Assembly: GCA_019348395.1 (NCBI GenBank)
Contig: JAHWJN010000066.1
Location: 1 to 7,179, forward strand
Length of the DNA stretch: 7,179 nucleotides
Reading direction: 5' to 3'
From: Chloroflexota bacterium
GTDB lineage: Bacteria; Chloroflexota; Limnocylindria; QHBO01
Position numbers and translations under genes: made by a program. A model generated the notes under the pieces. It did no database searches. It saw nothing but the letters and a program-made list of their open reading frames with translations, and was not told the DNA's origin. Shown one piece after another: positions 1-5,224 of the stretch (position 1 is its first letter; each line of letters opens with the position of its first letter).

Positions 1-11
1 GGTGCAGGTCC

Positions 12-518
12 ATGAACCCCGCTCCTTGTGCCGGGCGGGACCCGAGCCCAGACGGACCCGACCGTGGGTGTGGGACGCAGGGCCAGGGGAGTGAGGCTGA
101 ACTGACGGCGAAACCACGCACGCGAAGCTCGACGCGAACGCCGCCAGGGCCGTCGGACAGCCACGCGGCGATCGACGGCTGGATCGCGAGCGCCATGCCC
201 GATCTGCAGCCCATCGTCCGCTGCGTGGACGAATCGATCCGCGAAACCATTCCCGGGCTTCGGTACGCCGTCAAGTGGAAGAAGGCGTACTACGGGCTGC
301 CGGAACGAGGATGGATCATCGAGGTGGTCGCCTACGACGCCTCGGTGAACGTCGTGTTCCTCGGCGGCGCGGATTTCGATCCTCCGCCGCCGCTCGGGGA
401 CACAGATCGGAGCCGATACGTCAAGGTGACGACCGTGGAGGAGGCGCAGCGACGAGAGGTGCGGGAGTGGATCGAGCAGGCCAGGCACGCGCCGGGGTGG
501 GAGTGGGACGGCCCGTGA
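12..518 (+). CDS. DUF1801-domain protein
   Basis: A 168-residue reading frame whose C-terminal two thirds resembles the DUF1801 (YdhG-like) family: small cytoplasmic proteins of unsettled function. Seen in the sequence: the stretch from about residue 50 (DGWIASAMPDLQPIV) through IRETIPGLRYAVKWKKAYYG, a GWIIEVVAYD strand pair, VNVVFLGGADFDPPPPLG and a closing helix REVREWIEQA. The KW-K-AYYG segment followed by a hydrophobic beta region is the typical family pattern. The start is uncertain. The ATG at 12 has only a weak AGG upstream, and residues 1-30 look like non-conserved Pro/Gly-rich translation. In-frame alternatives are CTG at 102, preceded by GGGGAG and GAGG, and ATG at 195, which would cut into the domain. 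The gene stands alone and converges on the minus-strand gene at 582-857. The family call is by recognition of the pattern; no specific reaction can be assigned. Confidence 0.72.
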   Translation: MNPAPCAGRDPSPDGPDRGCGTQGQGSEAELTAKPRTRSSTRTPPGPSDSHAAIDGWIASAMPDLQPIVRCVDESIRETIPGLRYAVKWKKAYYGLPERGWIIEVVAYDASVNVVFLGGADFDPPPPLGDTDRSRYVKVTTVEEAQRREVREWIEQARHAPGWEWDGP

Positions 519-557
519 GCCGACGTCGGCCCCGCGTCCGTGCGAGCCGGTCGCACG

Positions 558-582
558 GCCCCTTCTCCGATTCCGGAGGGGC
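558..582. terminator. Candidate bidirectional terminator hairpin
   Basis: GCCCCTTC (558-565) pairs with GGAGGGGC (575-582) as an 8-bp stem with one G-U pair and a 9-base loop. An alternative register forms an inner CTCCG/CGGAG stem. It lies between the stop of the DUF1801 gene and the stop of the convergent gene at 582, where a shared terminator would be expected. Neither side has a T-run, so intrinsic termination is not proven; GC-rich genomes often lack the U-tract. Confidence 0.4.
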
Positions 583-857
583 TACTCGGCCCCGATCAGT
601 GACGCGGCGTCGTGGCGAGGCACTCGCTCCGGGCGCTCCGTAGCGCGCCGAGACAGCGAGACGGCGTCGCTCTCGGCGAGTCGCCGCTGGACGTTGATCC
701 AGTACGCGTCCCGCTCGGCTGGGACGCGGATGGAACGCCGGTCGAATGGCCGGTGCCGGCGAAGCCATGCCACGACGCTCGGCGTGCGACGCCTGGCGCG
801 CAGGGCGGAGATCTCGAGCTCGATCTGGGTCATCACCCGGAGTGTGACCGCGGTCAT
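582..857 (-). CDS. Small Arg-rich hypothetical protein
   Basis: A 91-residue minus-strand frame that I do not recognise. In its favour: codons end overwhelmingly in G or C, as in the neighbouring genes, and the residues look like a soluble helical protein (MTQIELEISALRAR, then RRTPSVVAWLRRHRP, DAYWINVQRRLAES). It also fills an otherwise empty space and ends at the convergent hairpin. It is rich in Arg, with a basic helix at about residues 20-45 and a mixed-charge C-terminus. The ATG at 857 has GGAG 11 bases upstream, a long spacing. A second in-frame ATG at 833 has no clear ribosome binding site. A 12-bp palindrome overlaps the first start codon. Frames on the opposite strand in this stretch look less protein-like. 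Function unknown; it could still be a chance frame in GC-rich DNA. Confidence 0.45.
   Translation of the reverse strand: MTAVTLRVMTQIELEISALRARRRTPSVVAWLRRHRPFDRRSIRVPAERDAYWINVQRRLAESDAVSLSRRATERPERVPRHDAASLIGAE
845..856. repeat. 12-bp palindrome TGACCGCGGTCA, possible operator
   Basis: A perfect 12-bp palindrome overlaps the ATG (855-857, minus strand) of the small hypothetical gene. Two related words follow: TGACCGCGCGGTAC at 886-899 and GCGGTGACCGC at 909-919. Such clustered inverted words can be regulator binding sites, but GC-rich DNA makes chance palindromes common. No regulator gene is adjacent. Confidence 0.25.
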
Positions 858-926
858 GCTGCTTGGAACTCCCCCGCATGGCCCATGACCGCGCGGTACC
901 TCTGCCCGCGGTGACCGCCATCGCCG

Positions 927-932
927 TACGAT
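927..932 (+). promoter_or_regulatory. Possible -10 box for tRNA-Leu
   Basis: TACGAT matches the bacterial -10 consensus at four positions, including the conserved TA and final T. It lies so that transcription would begin around 939, just ahead of the mature tRNA 5' end at 943. No convincing -35 box is visible. Confidence 0.3.
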
Positions 933-942
933 GGTGGCCGGT

Positions 943-1026
943 GCCGGAGTGGCGGAACGGCAGACGCAGCCGGCTTAAACCCGGCGGCCGCAAGGCGTGG
1001 GGGTTCGACTCCCTCCTCCGGCACCA
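943..1026 (+). tRNA. tRNA-Leu (anticodon UAA)
   Basis: A complete class II tRNA can be folded by hand. The acceptor stem is GCCGGAG (943-949) with CTCCGGC (1016-1022), the discriminator is A1023 and the CCA end is encoded (1024-1026). The D stem is GCG (952-954) with CGC (965-967). The anticodon stem GCCGG/CCGGC encloses the loop CTTAAAC, so the anticodon is TAA (976-978), reading UUA and by wobble UUG. A long variable arm has GCC/GGC pairing with a GCAA loop (987-996). The T arm is GGGGG (999-1003) with CCCTC (1011-1015) around TTCGACT. The long variable arm plus UAA identifies leucine. It stands alone and converges with the minus-strand gene ending at 1034. The UUA codon is very rare in GC-rich genes, so the tRNA probably also serves UUG. 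Confidence 0.97.
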
Positions 1027-1033
1027 GTACCCC

Positions 1034-1204
1034 TCACCGGTCGCCGCGGATCGGCTCCATGGCGTCCTCGTCGGGCGGGTCCTCGCCGGGCTGAGCAACG
1101 CGTGGGTCGCCGTAGTCGGATGCGTCCGCCGCCGTCGGGTGGTCAAGCGGATGGTCGTCCTCGGGCCGTTTGCCCGCGCGTCGATCGAGATCGTCGTCGG
1201 TCAT
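1034..1204 (-). CDS. Small acidic hypothetical protein
   Basis: A 56-residue minus-strand frame starting MTDDDLDRRAGKRPEDD, rich in Asp, Pro and Arg, with no hydrophobic core or membrane segment. It looks intrinsically disordered. The ATG at 1204 is preceded by a GAGGGTG-type ribosome binding site, which favours it over the in-frame ATG at 1228. It begins 29 bases after the stop of the CpaE/TadZ-like gene on the same strand, so the two are probably co-transcribed. It ends 7 bases from the 3' end of the convergent tRNA-Leu. I do not recognise a family. The short length and low-complexity composition leave open a chance frame, but the ribosome binding site and operon position support a real small gene. 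Confidence 0.45.
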   Translation of the reverse strand: MTDDDLDRRAGKRPEDDHPLDHPTAADASDYGDPRVAQPGEDPPDEDAMEPIRGDR

Positions 1205-1233
1205 GGCCCGCACCCTCGCAGGCGGCATGCCGA

Positions 1234-2511
1234 TCAGCTGCGGCGGAAGAGCCTGCGCCGGCCGGATTTACGGCTCGCCGTGGACGGTGCCGCCTCGATT
1301 CCGACCGTCGCCTGTGCGAGCCGGCGCAGGGCCGCCGATGCCGTCGATGCCGGGCGGCCGATGACGATCGGCACGCCCTCGTTCACCGCTCGCATCATTT
1401 CCACCTCGAGGTAGGGCACCTCCGCGGCCGGTTTGGCGCGGAGAAGGTTCTCGACATCGCGTGCCTTGAGCAGCTCGGTGGGCAGCACGTGGTTGATGAC
1501 GAGCAGGGAGCGGGCCTGGAGCGGAGTCGTCTCGGCCAGGAACGCATTCAGCAGGCTCATCGAACGGAGCGCGGCGATCTCGGGGAAGAGAACGAAGACG
1601 TGCACGTCCGACTGCTCGAGGAGCCATAGCGAGCGCGGGTCGAGCCGGCTCCCGAGGTCGACCACGATGTGGTCGAACAGCGGCCGCATGATCTCGACGA
1701 TGCGCTCGAGGTGCTCCACCGTGACGCGGAAGTCCGCCTCCGGACGGGGCGGGGCGGCGAGGACGGACAGCCCGGAAGCGTGCGTGGTCAGGTACGCCCT
1801 CGCCAGCTCCGTGTCGGCGAGGGCCTGCTCGTCGGATGCGAGGCCGGCGAGGTCGTAGCGTGGGCTGAGGTTCAGGTGTGTCGCCACCTGGCCGAACTGG
1901 AGATCGAGATCCATGAGCAGGACACGGGGACCGGGCGCCTGACCATGGCCGTCCGGAGTACCGCCCGTTCGGTGGGCGGTGCCGCCCGGTCCGGACGCGG
2001 CACCGGCCGAACCGGCACCGGCGAGCAGGAGCGCCGTGTTGACTGCCAGCGTCGTCGTGCCCACGCCGCCCTTGGGGCTGAAGAAGCAGACGGTTTCCCC
2101 GTGGCCCGCCCGGGCGGTCATCTCCGGTCGGACCTTGCCGGAGCGGATGAGGAGCGCCATCGCCTTCGCCTCGAGCTCGCTGCGTGCGAACGTGCCCGGG
2201 ATCACGTCATCGGCGCCGGCCTCGAGGAAGGCGATCCGCGCCTCGACGTCGTGCGCCGGCGCCACGATGAGGATCGGCGTGATCCGCCCGCCCTCGCCGG
2301 ACGTACGCAGTGAGGCGATCGCTCCCGAGGCCGCCAGGCCCTCGGCCACGATCAGGTCGATCGGGCGGCTTCGCATGGCCGCGACGGCGTCGGCCGGCGT
2401 GGTGACCGATGTGGTTGCGTAGCCCGCTTCGGAAAGTGCGGACTCCAGCTCCGTCCGCAGGTCAGGGCTGCGCGCGCAGATCAGGATCGGATTGGACGGC
2501 ATCGGCCTCAT
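1234..2511 (-). CDS. CpaE/TadZ-like pseudo-receiver + MinD-type ATPase
   Basis: A 425-residue protein with the two-part layout of CpaE/TadZ, which localise Flp/Tad pilus assembly at the inner face of the membrane. Residues 8-120 resemble a receiver domain, but the phospho-acceptor position appears to be Glu57 (DLIVAEG) and the usual late Lys is missing (GADDVIPGTF), so it is probably not phosphorylated. Residues 138-400 form a MinD/ParA-type domain. The deviant P-loop KGGVGTTT (147-154) keeps the signature Lys but has Thr where MinD has its second Lys, as in CpaE. DLDLQFG (201-207) and VVDLG (283-287) follow. A Gly/Ala/Pro-rich insertion (about 165-196) separates the P-loop helix from the next strand. 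The tail is basic (RKSGRRRLFRRS). The longest start is 2511; ATG 2502 has GAGG three bases upstream. No pilus genes are in view, so the pilus role is inferred from the family. Confidence 0.82.
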   Translation of the reverse strand: MRPMPSNPILICARSPDLRTELESALSEAGYATTSVTTPADAVAAMRSRPIDLIVAEGLAASGAIASLRTSGEGGRITPILIVAPAHDVEARIAFLEAGADDVIPGTFARSELEAKAMALLIRSGKVRPEMTARAGHGETVCFFSPKGGVGTTTLAVNTALLLAGAGSAGAASGPGGTAHRTGGTPDGHGQAPGPRVLLMDLDLQFGQVATHLNLSPRYDLAGLASDEQALADTELARAYLTTHASGLSVLAAPPRPEADFRVTVEHLERIVEIMRPLFDHIVVDLGSRLDPRSLWLLEQSDVHVFVLFPEIAALRSMSLLNAFLAETTPLQARSLLVINHVLPTELLKARDVENLLRAKPAAEVPYLEVEMMRAVNEGVPIVIGRPASTASAALRRLAQATVGIEAAPSTASRKSGRRRLFRRS

Positions 2512-2535
2512 CGAACGACGGGGTTGGTGGGCCGG

Positions 2536-2541
2536 AGTATA
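2536..2541 (-). promoter_or_regulatory. -10 box (TATACT) for the CpaE/TadZ-like gene
   Basis: On the minus strand the hexamer reads TATACT. Transcription would begin near 2529, giving a leader of about 18-27 bases to either candidate start codon. The -35 region (CCACCA at a 17-base spacing) is poor. The box lies back to back with the plus-strand TATACT at 2582. Confidence 0.42.
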
Positions 2542-2581
2542 CGGTCCATCGGCGCGGGTGGTGGCCGAGGCCCTCCGCGGC

Positions 2582-2587
2582 TATACT
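2582..2587 (+). promoter_or_regulatory. -10 box (TATACT) for rpsF-ssb-rpsR
   Basis: TATACT stands out in GC-rich DNA about 120 bases ahead of the rpsF start codon. It would give an mRNA 5' end near 2594, at the base of the leader hairpin. No clear -35 hexamer is present at 16-18 bases. It is the nearest good -10 box to the ribosomal protein operon. Confidence 0.48.
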
Positions 2588-2594
2588 GGGCGCG

Positions 2595-2614
2595 GCGCCC
2601 CCCGAGTGGGGCGC
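2595..2614 (+). promoter_or_regulatory. rpsF leader hairpin, candidate S6:S18 site
   Basis: GCGCCCC (2595-2601) pairs perfectly with GGGGCGC (2608-2614) around the loop CCGAGT, right where the rpsF transcript should begin. The known S6:S18 autoregulatory leader in bacterial rpsF operons depends on an exposed CCG that mimics the S18 site in 16S rRNA. The exposed CCG here makes that a reasonable candidate. A second hairpin lies downstream at 2653-2668. The match is by eye and rests on one trinucleotide, so it could equally be a simple 5' stabilising hairpin. Confidence 0.33.
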
Positions 2615-2652
2615 GGTCCGTGTGTTCTGACGGATCCCTTTCTGCTGCGCGG

Positions 2653-2668
2653 CCGGTCCATCGACCGG
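2653..2668 (+). promoter_or_regulatory. Second rpsF leader hairpin
   Basis: CCGGTC (2653-2658) pairs perfectly with GACCGG (2663-2668) around a 4-base loop CATC. It sits in the leader 22 bases before the AGGAGG ribosome binding site (2691-2696) of rpsF. It may belong to an autoregulatory leader structure together with the hairpin at 2595; no alternative pairing with the ribosome binding site is evident. Confidence 0.3.
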
Positions 2669-2707
2669 AACGCGTCGCACACCCAGAGAGAGGAGGACGC
2701 GCGCCAT

Positions 2708-3214
2708 ATGCGCCGTTACGAGCTCATGCTGCTGCTCCGTCCGGACCTGGAGGACGACAAGCTCCAGGCTTCGGTGGAGAAGGTCACCCGCGCCATCGTC
2801 AATGCCGGCGGGGCGCTCAGCAAGGTTTCCCCGTGGGGCAAGCGCCGGCTCGCCTATGACATCGGCCGTCACCGCGAGGCCAGCTATTTCCTCATCCACT
2901 TCGACATCGAGCCGTCACAGATCCGCGAGATCGAGCGCGGAATGCTCATCACCGAGGAGATCATGCGTCACCTCGTGACCGTGCTCGAGGATCGCGGCCC
3001 CGCCGAGGAGCTGCCGCCGGCCGCCGCTCCGCGAGCAGCGGCGAGCGATGACGGTGGCGGTGAGATCGATGCGGAGGACGACACCTCCGACGACACGAGC
3101 GATGACACCTCCGACGACACGAGCGAGGATACGAGCCACGACGAGGCCGTTGGCGAACCCGATGCCGGAACCCCCGACGAGCCGGCCGCCGACGAGGAGC
3201 GCACGGAGGGCTGA
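2708..3214 (+). CDS. rpsF: 30S ribosomal protein S6 with acidic C-terminal tail
   Basis: S6 binds the central domain of 16S rRNA as a heterodimer with S18, whose gene lies two genes downstream. Residues 1-96 are a standard S6 fold: MRRYELMLLLRPDL at the start, KVSPWGKRRLAYDIGRHREA in the middle (WGKRRLAY is characteristic) and a final helix and strand ITEEIMRHLVTVLE. The protein is 168 residues, against about 95-135 for most S6. The extra roughly 70 residues form an Ala/Pro linker and a very acidic tail with five DDTS-type tetrapeptides (124-143). ATG 2708 is chosen because AGGAGG (2691-2696) precedes it and the S6 fold begins exactly there; frames extending upstream run through the leader. 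The gap to ssb is 25 bases, so they are co-transcribed. Acidic tails occur in other S6 proteins (E. coli S6 is glutamylated at its C-terminus), but this tail's role is unknown. Confidence 0.97.
   Translation: MRRYELMLLLRPDLEDDKLQASVEKVTRAIVNAGGALSKVSPWGKRRLAYDIGRHREASYFLIHFDIEPSQIREIERGMLITEEIMRHLVTVLEDRGPAEELPPAAAPRAAASDDGGGEIDAEDDTSDDTSDDTSDDTSEDTSHDEAVGEPDAGTPDEPAADEERTEG
3077..3136 (+). repeat. In-frame 12-bp tandem repeat (DDTS units) in rpsF
   Basis: Five consecutive 12-base units encode DDTS, DDTS, DDTS, DDTS and EDTS. At a larger scale, 3077-3100 and 3101-3124 are 24-base copies that differ at a single position (GAC/GAT). The near identity at DNA level, including alternating Thr/Ser codon choice (ACC TCC, then ACG AGC), points to recent tandem duplication and possible length variation between strains. 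Confidence 0.9.
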
Positions 3215-3239
3215 GCCCTTCGGCGAGAGAGGAGCCGCC

Positions 3240-3713
3240 ATGACGCTCAACAAGATGATGATCATCGGCAATCTCGGCGCCGATCCCGAGCTGCGCTACA
3301 CGCCCAGCGGGAAGGCCGTCACGGAGCTGCGAATCGCCGTCAACGACAACCGCAAGGGACCCGATGGCGAGTGGATCGAGGAGACGCTCTGGTTCCGCGT
3401 CAGCGTGTGGGAGCAGGCCGCCGAGCGTCTTGCCGAGCAGCTGCGCAAGGGCAACAAGGTCTACGCCGAGGGCCAGCTCCGCGTCCGTGAGTACGAGAGC
3501 CGCGATGGCGAGAAGCGCCAGTCGCTGGAGCTCGGCTTCGCCCGAGTCGTCAACCTCGAGCGCCGGAACCGCGACGAAGAGGGCGGCGCCTCGGGGGGCG
3601 GCGGAAGAGGGTCCTATGGCGACGCTCCGCCCCAGGTGAAGCCACGCGGCGCCGAACAGCGCGGCGGCTCGTCGTCGGGCGACGAGATGGACGTCGACGA
3701 CATCCCCTTCTGA
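3240..3713 (+). CDS. ssb: Single-stranded DNA-binding protein
   Basis: SSB coats single-stranded DNA in replication, recombination and repair and recruits partner proteins. The 157-residue product has the OB-fold at about residues 1-107: [20 protein letters not shown] at the N-terminus, [23 protein letters not shown] with its DNA-stacking aromatics, and [16 protein letters not shown] Gly/Ser-rich flexible linker follows (113-148). The last residues DVDDIPF are the conserved acidic tip that docks SSB partners. ATG 3240 is chosen because of GAGAGAGGAG (3225-3234) five bases upstream and because the fold starts there; a longer frame from 3048 overlaps rpsF and is a shadow. Its place between rpsF and rpsR is the standard bacterial order, with 25-base gaps on both sides. 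It is typical in length and residues. Confidence 0.98.
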   Translation: MTLNKMMIIGNLGADPELRYTPSGKAVTELRIAVNDNRKGPDGEWIEETLWFRVSVWEQAAERLAEQLRKGNKVYAEGQLRVREYESRDGEKRQSLELGFARVVNLERRNRDEEGGASGGGGRGSYGDAPPQVKPRGAEQRGGSSSGDEMDVDDIPF

Positions 3714-3738
3714 TCACGAATCTGCGAGGAACGCACCC

Positions 3739-4008
3739 ATGGCCAGTCCACGATCCCGCCGCGAGACGGCGGACTACTACCGCGACCGACGTCGTCGCAA
3801 GGTTTGCAACTTCTGCGTCGACAAGGCGGAGAGCATCGACTACAAAGAGGTCAACCGCCTCCGCCGTTACCTGAGCGAACGCGCCAAGATCGAGCCGCGT
3901 CGCAAGACCGGGACGTGCGCCCGGCACCAGCGCATGCTGACGACCGCCCTCAAGCGGGCACGACACGTCGCGCTGCTGCCGTACGCCCCGCAGCACCTTC
4001 GTCCCTGA
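3739..4008 (+). CDS. rpsR: 30S ribosomal protein S18
   Basis: S18 binds the 30S platform with S6. The 89-residue protein shows the family core: [28 protein letters not shown] followed by [16 protein letters not shown]. It keeps a four-ligand metal site, C23 and C26 (CNFC) with C60 and H63 (CARH). This makes it a zinc-type (C+) S18, unlike the E. coli form, which lacks most of these residues. The start has GAGGA (3725-3729) nine bases upstream. It begins 25 bases after ssb, completing rpsF-ssb-rpsR. In many bacteria rplI (L9) comes next, but here a strong hairpin and then a TauE-type gene follow. C+ S18 is often paired elsewhere in a genome with a zinc-free copy used in zinc starvation; this window cannot show that. 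Confidence 0.98.
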   Translation: MASPRSRRETADYYRDRRRRKVCNFCVDKAESIDYKEVNRLRRYLSERAKIEPRRKTGTCARHQRMLTTALKRARHVALLPYAPQHLRP

Positions 4009-4019
4009 TCTGATCGGAC

Positions 4020-4053
4020 CGATGACGGCCAGCCGCCCGGCCGGTCGTCATCG
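4020..4053 (+). terminator. Terminator-like hairpin after rpsR
   Basis: CGATGACGGCC (4020-4030) pairs with GGTCGTCATCG (4043-4053), and GCC (4032-4034) with GGC (4039-4041), around the loop GCCC. Only one mismatch (A4031/C4042) and one G-U pair occur, giving about 14 pairs. It sits 11 bases past the rpsR stop and ends 14 bases before the next ATG. There is no T-run, so it may be a U-tract-free terminator or an mRNA 3'-end stabiliser that limits read-through into the transporter genes. Confidence 0.62.
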
Positions 4054-4067
4054 CCTCTGACAATCCA

Positions 4068-4877
4068 ATGCCCACCGAGCTGCTGCTGATCCTCAGCGGA
4101 CTCGTCGCCGGCACATTCGGCGCGATGCTGGGGCTGGGTGGTGGGCTCCTCATCGTCCCGATCCTGACCCTCGGCTTCGGAGCTCCGATCACCACGGCGG
4201 TCGGGACGAGCCTGGTGTGCGTGATCGCCACCTCGACCGGCGCCGCCGCGCTCAACGTGCGCGCCGGCCGCGCCGACGTCCGGCTCGGGATCACGCTGGG
4301 CGCGGCAACCGTGGTCGGTGCGGCGAGCGGCGGCATCCTTGCCGGCATCCTGCCGGAGCGGACGCTGGCCGGGCTCTTCGCGGCCCTGCTGGCGTACACC
4401 TCTTATACGATGCTCCGTGGCCTGCGCGGCGCCTCCGTGGAGCGACACCCCGGATCCGAGCCGGATCCGACGGCGCCCGACGGTCCCGGCGCACCCCTAT
4501 ACCGCACCCACCGGCTGCCGCTGGCCTGGGCCGGCTCGCTTGTCGCGGGTCACGCCTCGGGCCTGCTCGGCGTCGGTGGTGGCATCGTCAGCGTCCCGTT
4601 GATTCGAATGCTGATGGGGGCGCCGATGCGCGTCGCGGTGGCGACCTCGAACTTCATGATCGGCATCACCGCCGCTGCGGGGGCCGCAGCCTACCTGTTC
4701 CGCGGGGAGATCGATCCGCGCCAGGCCGCACCGGTGGTGATCGGCGTGACCATGGGGGCTGCCCTGGGAGCCGGAATCGCCGCGCGGATTCGGCCGGCGT
4801 GGCTCTCCGGGATCTTCGTGGTGGTCGTCGCCTACGTCGCGGTCCGCATGGTCCTGCGCGCGGCGGGCCTCGAATGA
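4068..4877 (+). CDS. TauE/SafE-family anion (sulfite) exporter
   Basis: A polytopic inner-membrane protein of 269 residues, the usual length of the TauE/SafE family, whose known members move sulfite, sulfoacetate or related organosulfur anions. It is an internal duplication. The first half opens with TFGAMLGLGGGLLIVPIL (about 16-33). The second repeats the motif as SGLLGVGGGIVSVPLI (164-179). These paired LGxGGG re-entrant segments are the family hallmark. Hydrophobic segments lie at about 5-32, 40-62, 75-95, 99-115, 152-178, 187-210, 221-240 and 246-264. A polar, Pro-rich loop (about 122-148) joins the halves. No Shine-Dalgarno sequence is evident before ATG 4068. The stop overlaps the next start (ATGA), so the two are translationally coupled. 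The substrate cannot be read from the sequence; no sulfur-metabolism gene is nearby. Confidence 0.92.
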   Translation: MPTELLLILSGLVAGTFGAMLGLGGGLLIVPILTLGFGAPITTAVGTSLVCVIATSTGAAALNVRAGRADVRLGITLGAATVVGAASGGILAGILPERTLAGLFAALLAYTSYTMLRGLRGASVERHPGSEPDPTAPDGPGAPLYRTHRLPLAWAGSLVAGHASGLLGVGGGIVSVPLIRMLMGAPMRVAVATSNFMIGITAAAGAAAYLFRGEIDPRQAAPVVIGVTMGAALGAGIAARIRPAWLSGIFVVVVAYVAVRMVLRAAGLE

Positions 4878-5224
4878 GCGAGGGAGGCCCGAGCCGCCGC
4901 CTCGGCACCCGGATCGCGATGATCCTCCGCACCGGGACGCTCCTTGCCGTGGCCATGGTGAGCGCGGGATTCGTCCTCTCGCTCGCCGCCGGCGGGGAGG
5001 GTCCCGGCGCCCGACCGATCGGCGACCTCCTGGCGGTGGGCGGGGCGGATGCGCTCACCACCGCCGGCCTCCTGGCGCTCACCATGCTGCCGCTCGCGGT
5101 GCTCGTCGTCGCGGCGGTCACCTTCGCGGCGGAGCGGGAGCGGCGCTACCTGTTGTCCAGCCTCGCGACGCTTGCCCTGCTCGTTGCCGGGCTGGTCGCA
5201 ACGGCGCTGCTGACGGCGAGTTGA
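4874..5224 (+). CDS. DUF1634 membrane protein
   Basis: A 116-residue protein with three predicted membrane segments: about 15-39 (MILRTGTLLAVAMVSAGFVL), 61-86 and 92-115. A short polar loop after the first contains GEGPGARPIGDLLAVG. Size, three-helix layout and position directly after a TauE/SafE gene match DUF1634, a family of unknown function usually found as this neighbour. The start ATG 4874 overlaps the TauE stop by four bases (ATGA), the classic coupling arrangement. Longer frames read upstream through TauE are shadows. The likely role is as an accessory subunit or partner of the exporter, inferred from linkage only. Its TGA stop lies inside the TTGACG that may be the -35 box of the downstream riboswitch promoter. 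Confidence 0.85.
   Translation: MSEGGPSRRLGTRIAMILRTGTLLAVAMVSAGFVLSLAAGGEGPGARPIGDLLAVGGADALTTAGLLALTMLPLAVLVVAAVTFAAERERRYLLSSLATLALLVAGLVATALLTAS

Noticed and set aside
519..942. Possible mobile element or integration scar next to tRNA-Leu
   Set aside because: tRNA genes are common integration sites, but no integrase, no direct repeat of the tRNA 3' end and no composition shift are visible in this window.
421..1146. Long minus-strand frame (241 codons) across the DUF1801 gene, intergenic region and tRNA-Leu
   Set aside because: It runs antisense through a recognisable gene and a tRNA, is extremely rich in Arg/Pro/Thr and has no protein-like pattern: a GC-rich shadow frame.
3077..3136. 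Possible CRISPR-like or structural repeat array
   Set aside because: The units are contiguous, 12 bases and in frame inside rpsF, with no spacers: a coding tandem repeat.
4217..4873. Upstream extension of the DUF1634 frame through TauE
   Set aside because: The extension is Arg/Gly-rich out-of-frame TauE. The true start is the ATG in the ATGA overlap at 4874, where the membrane protein begins.
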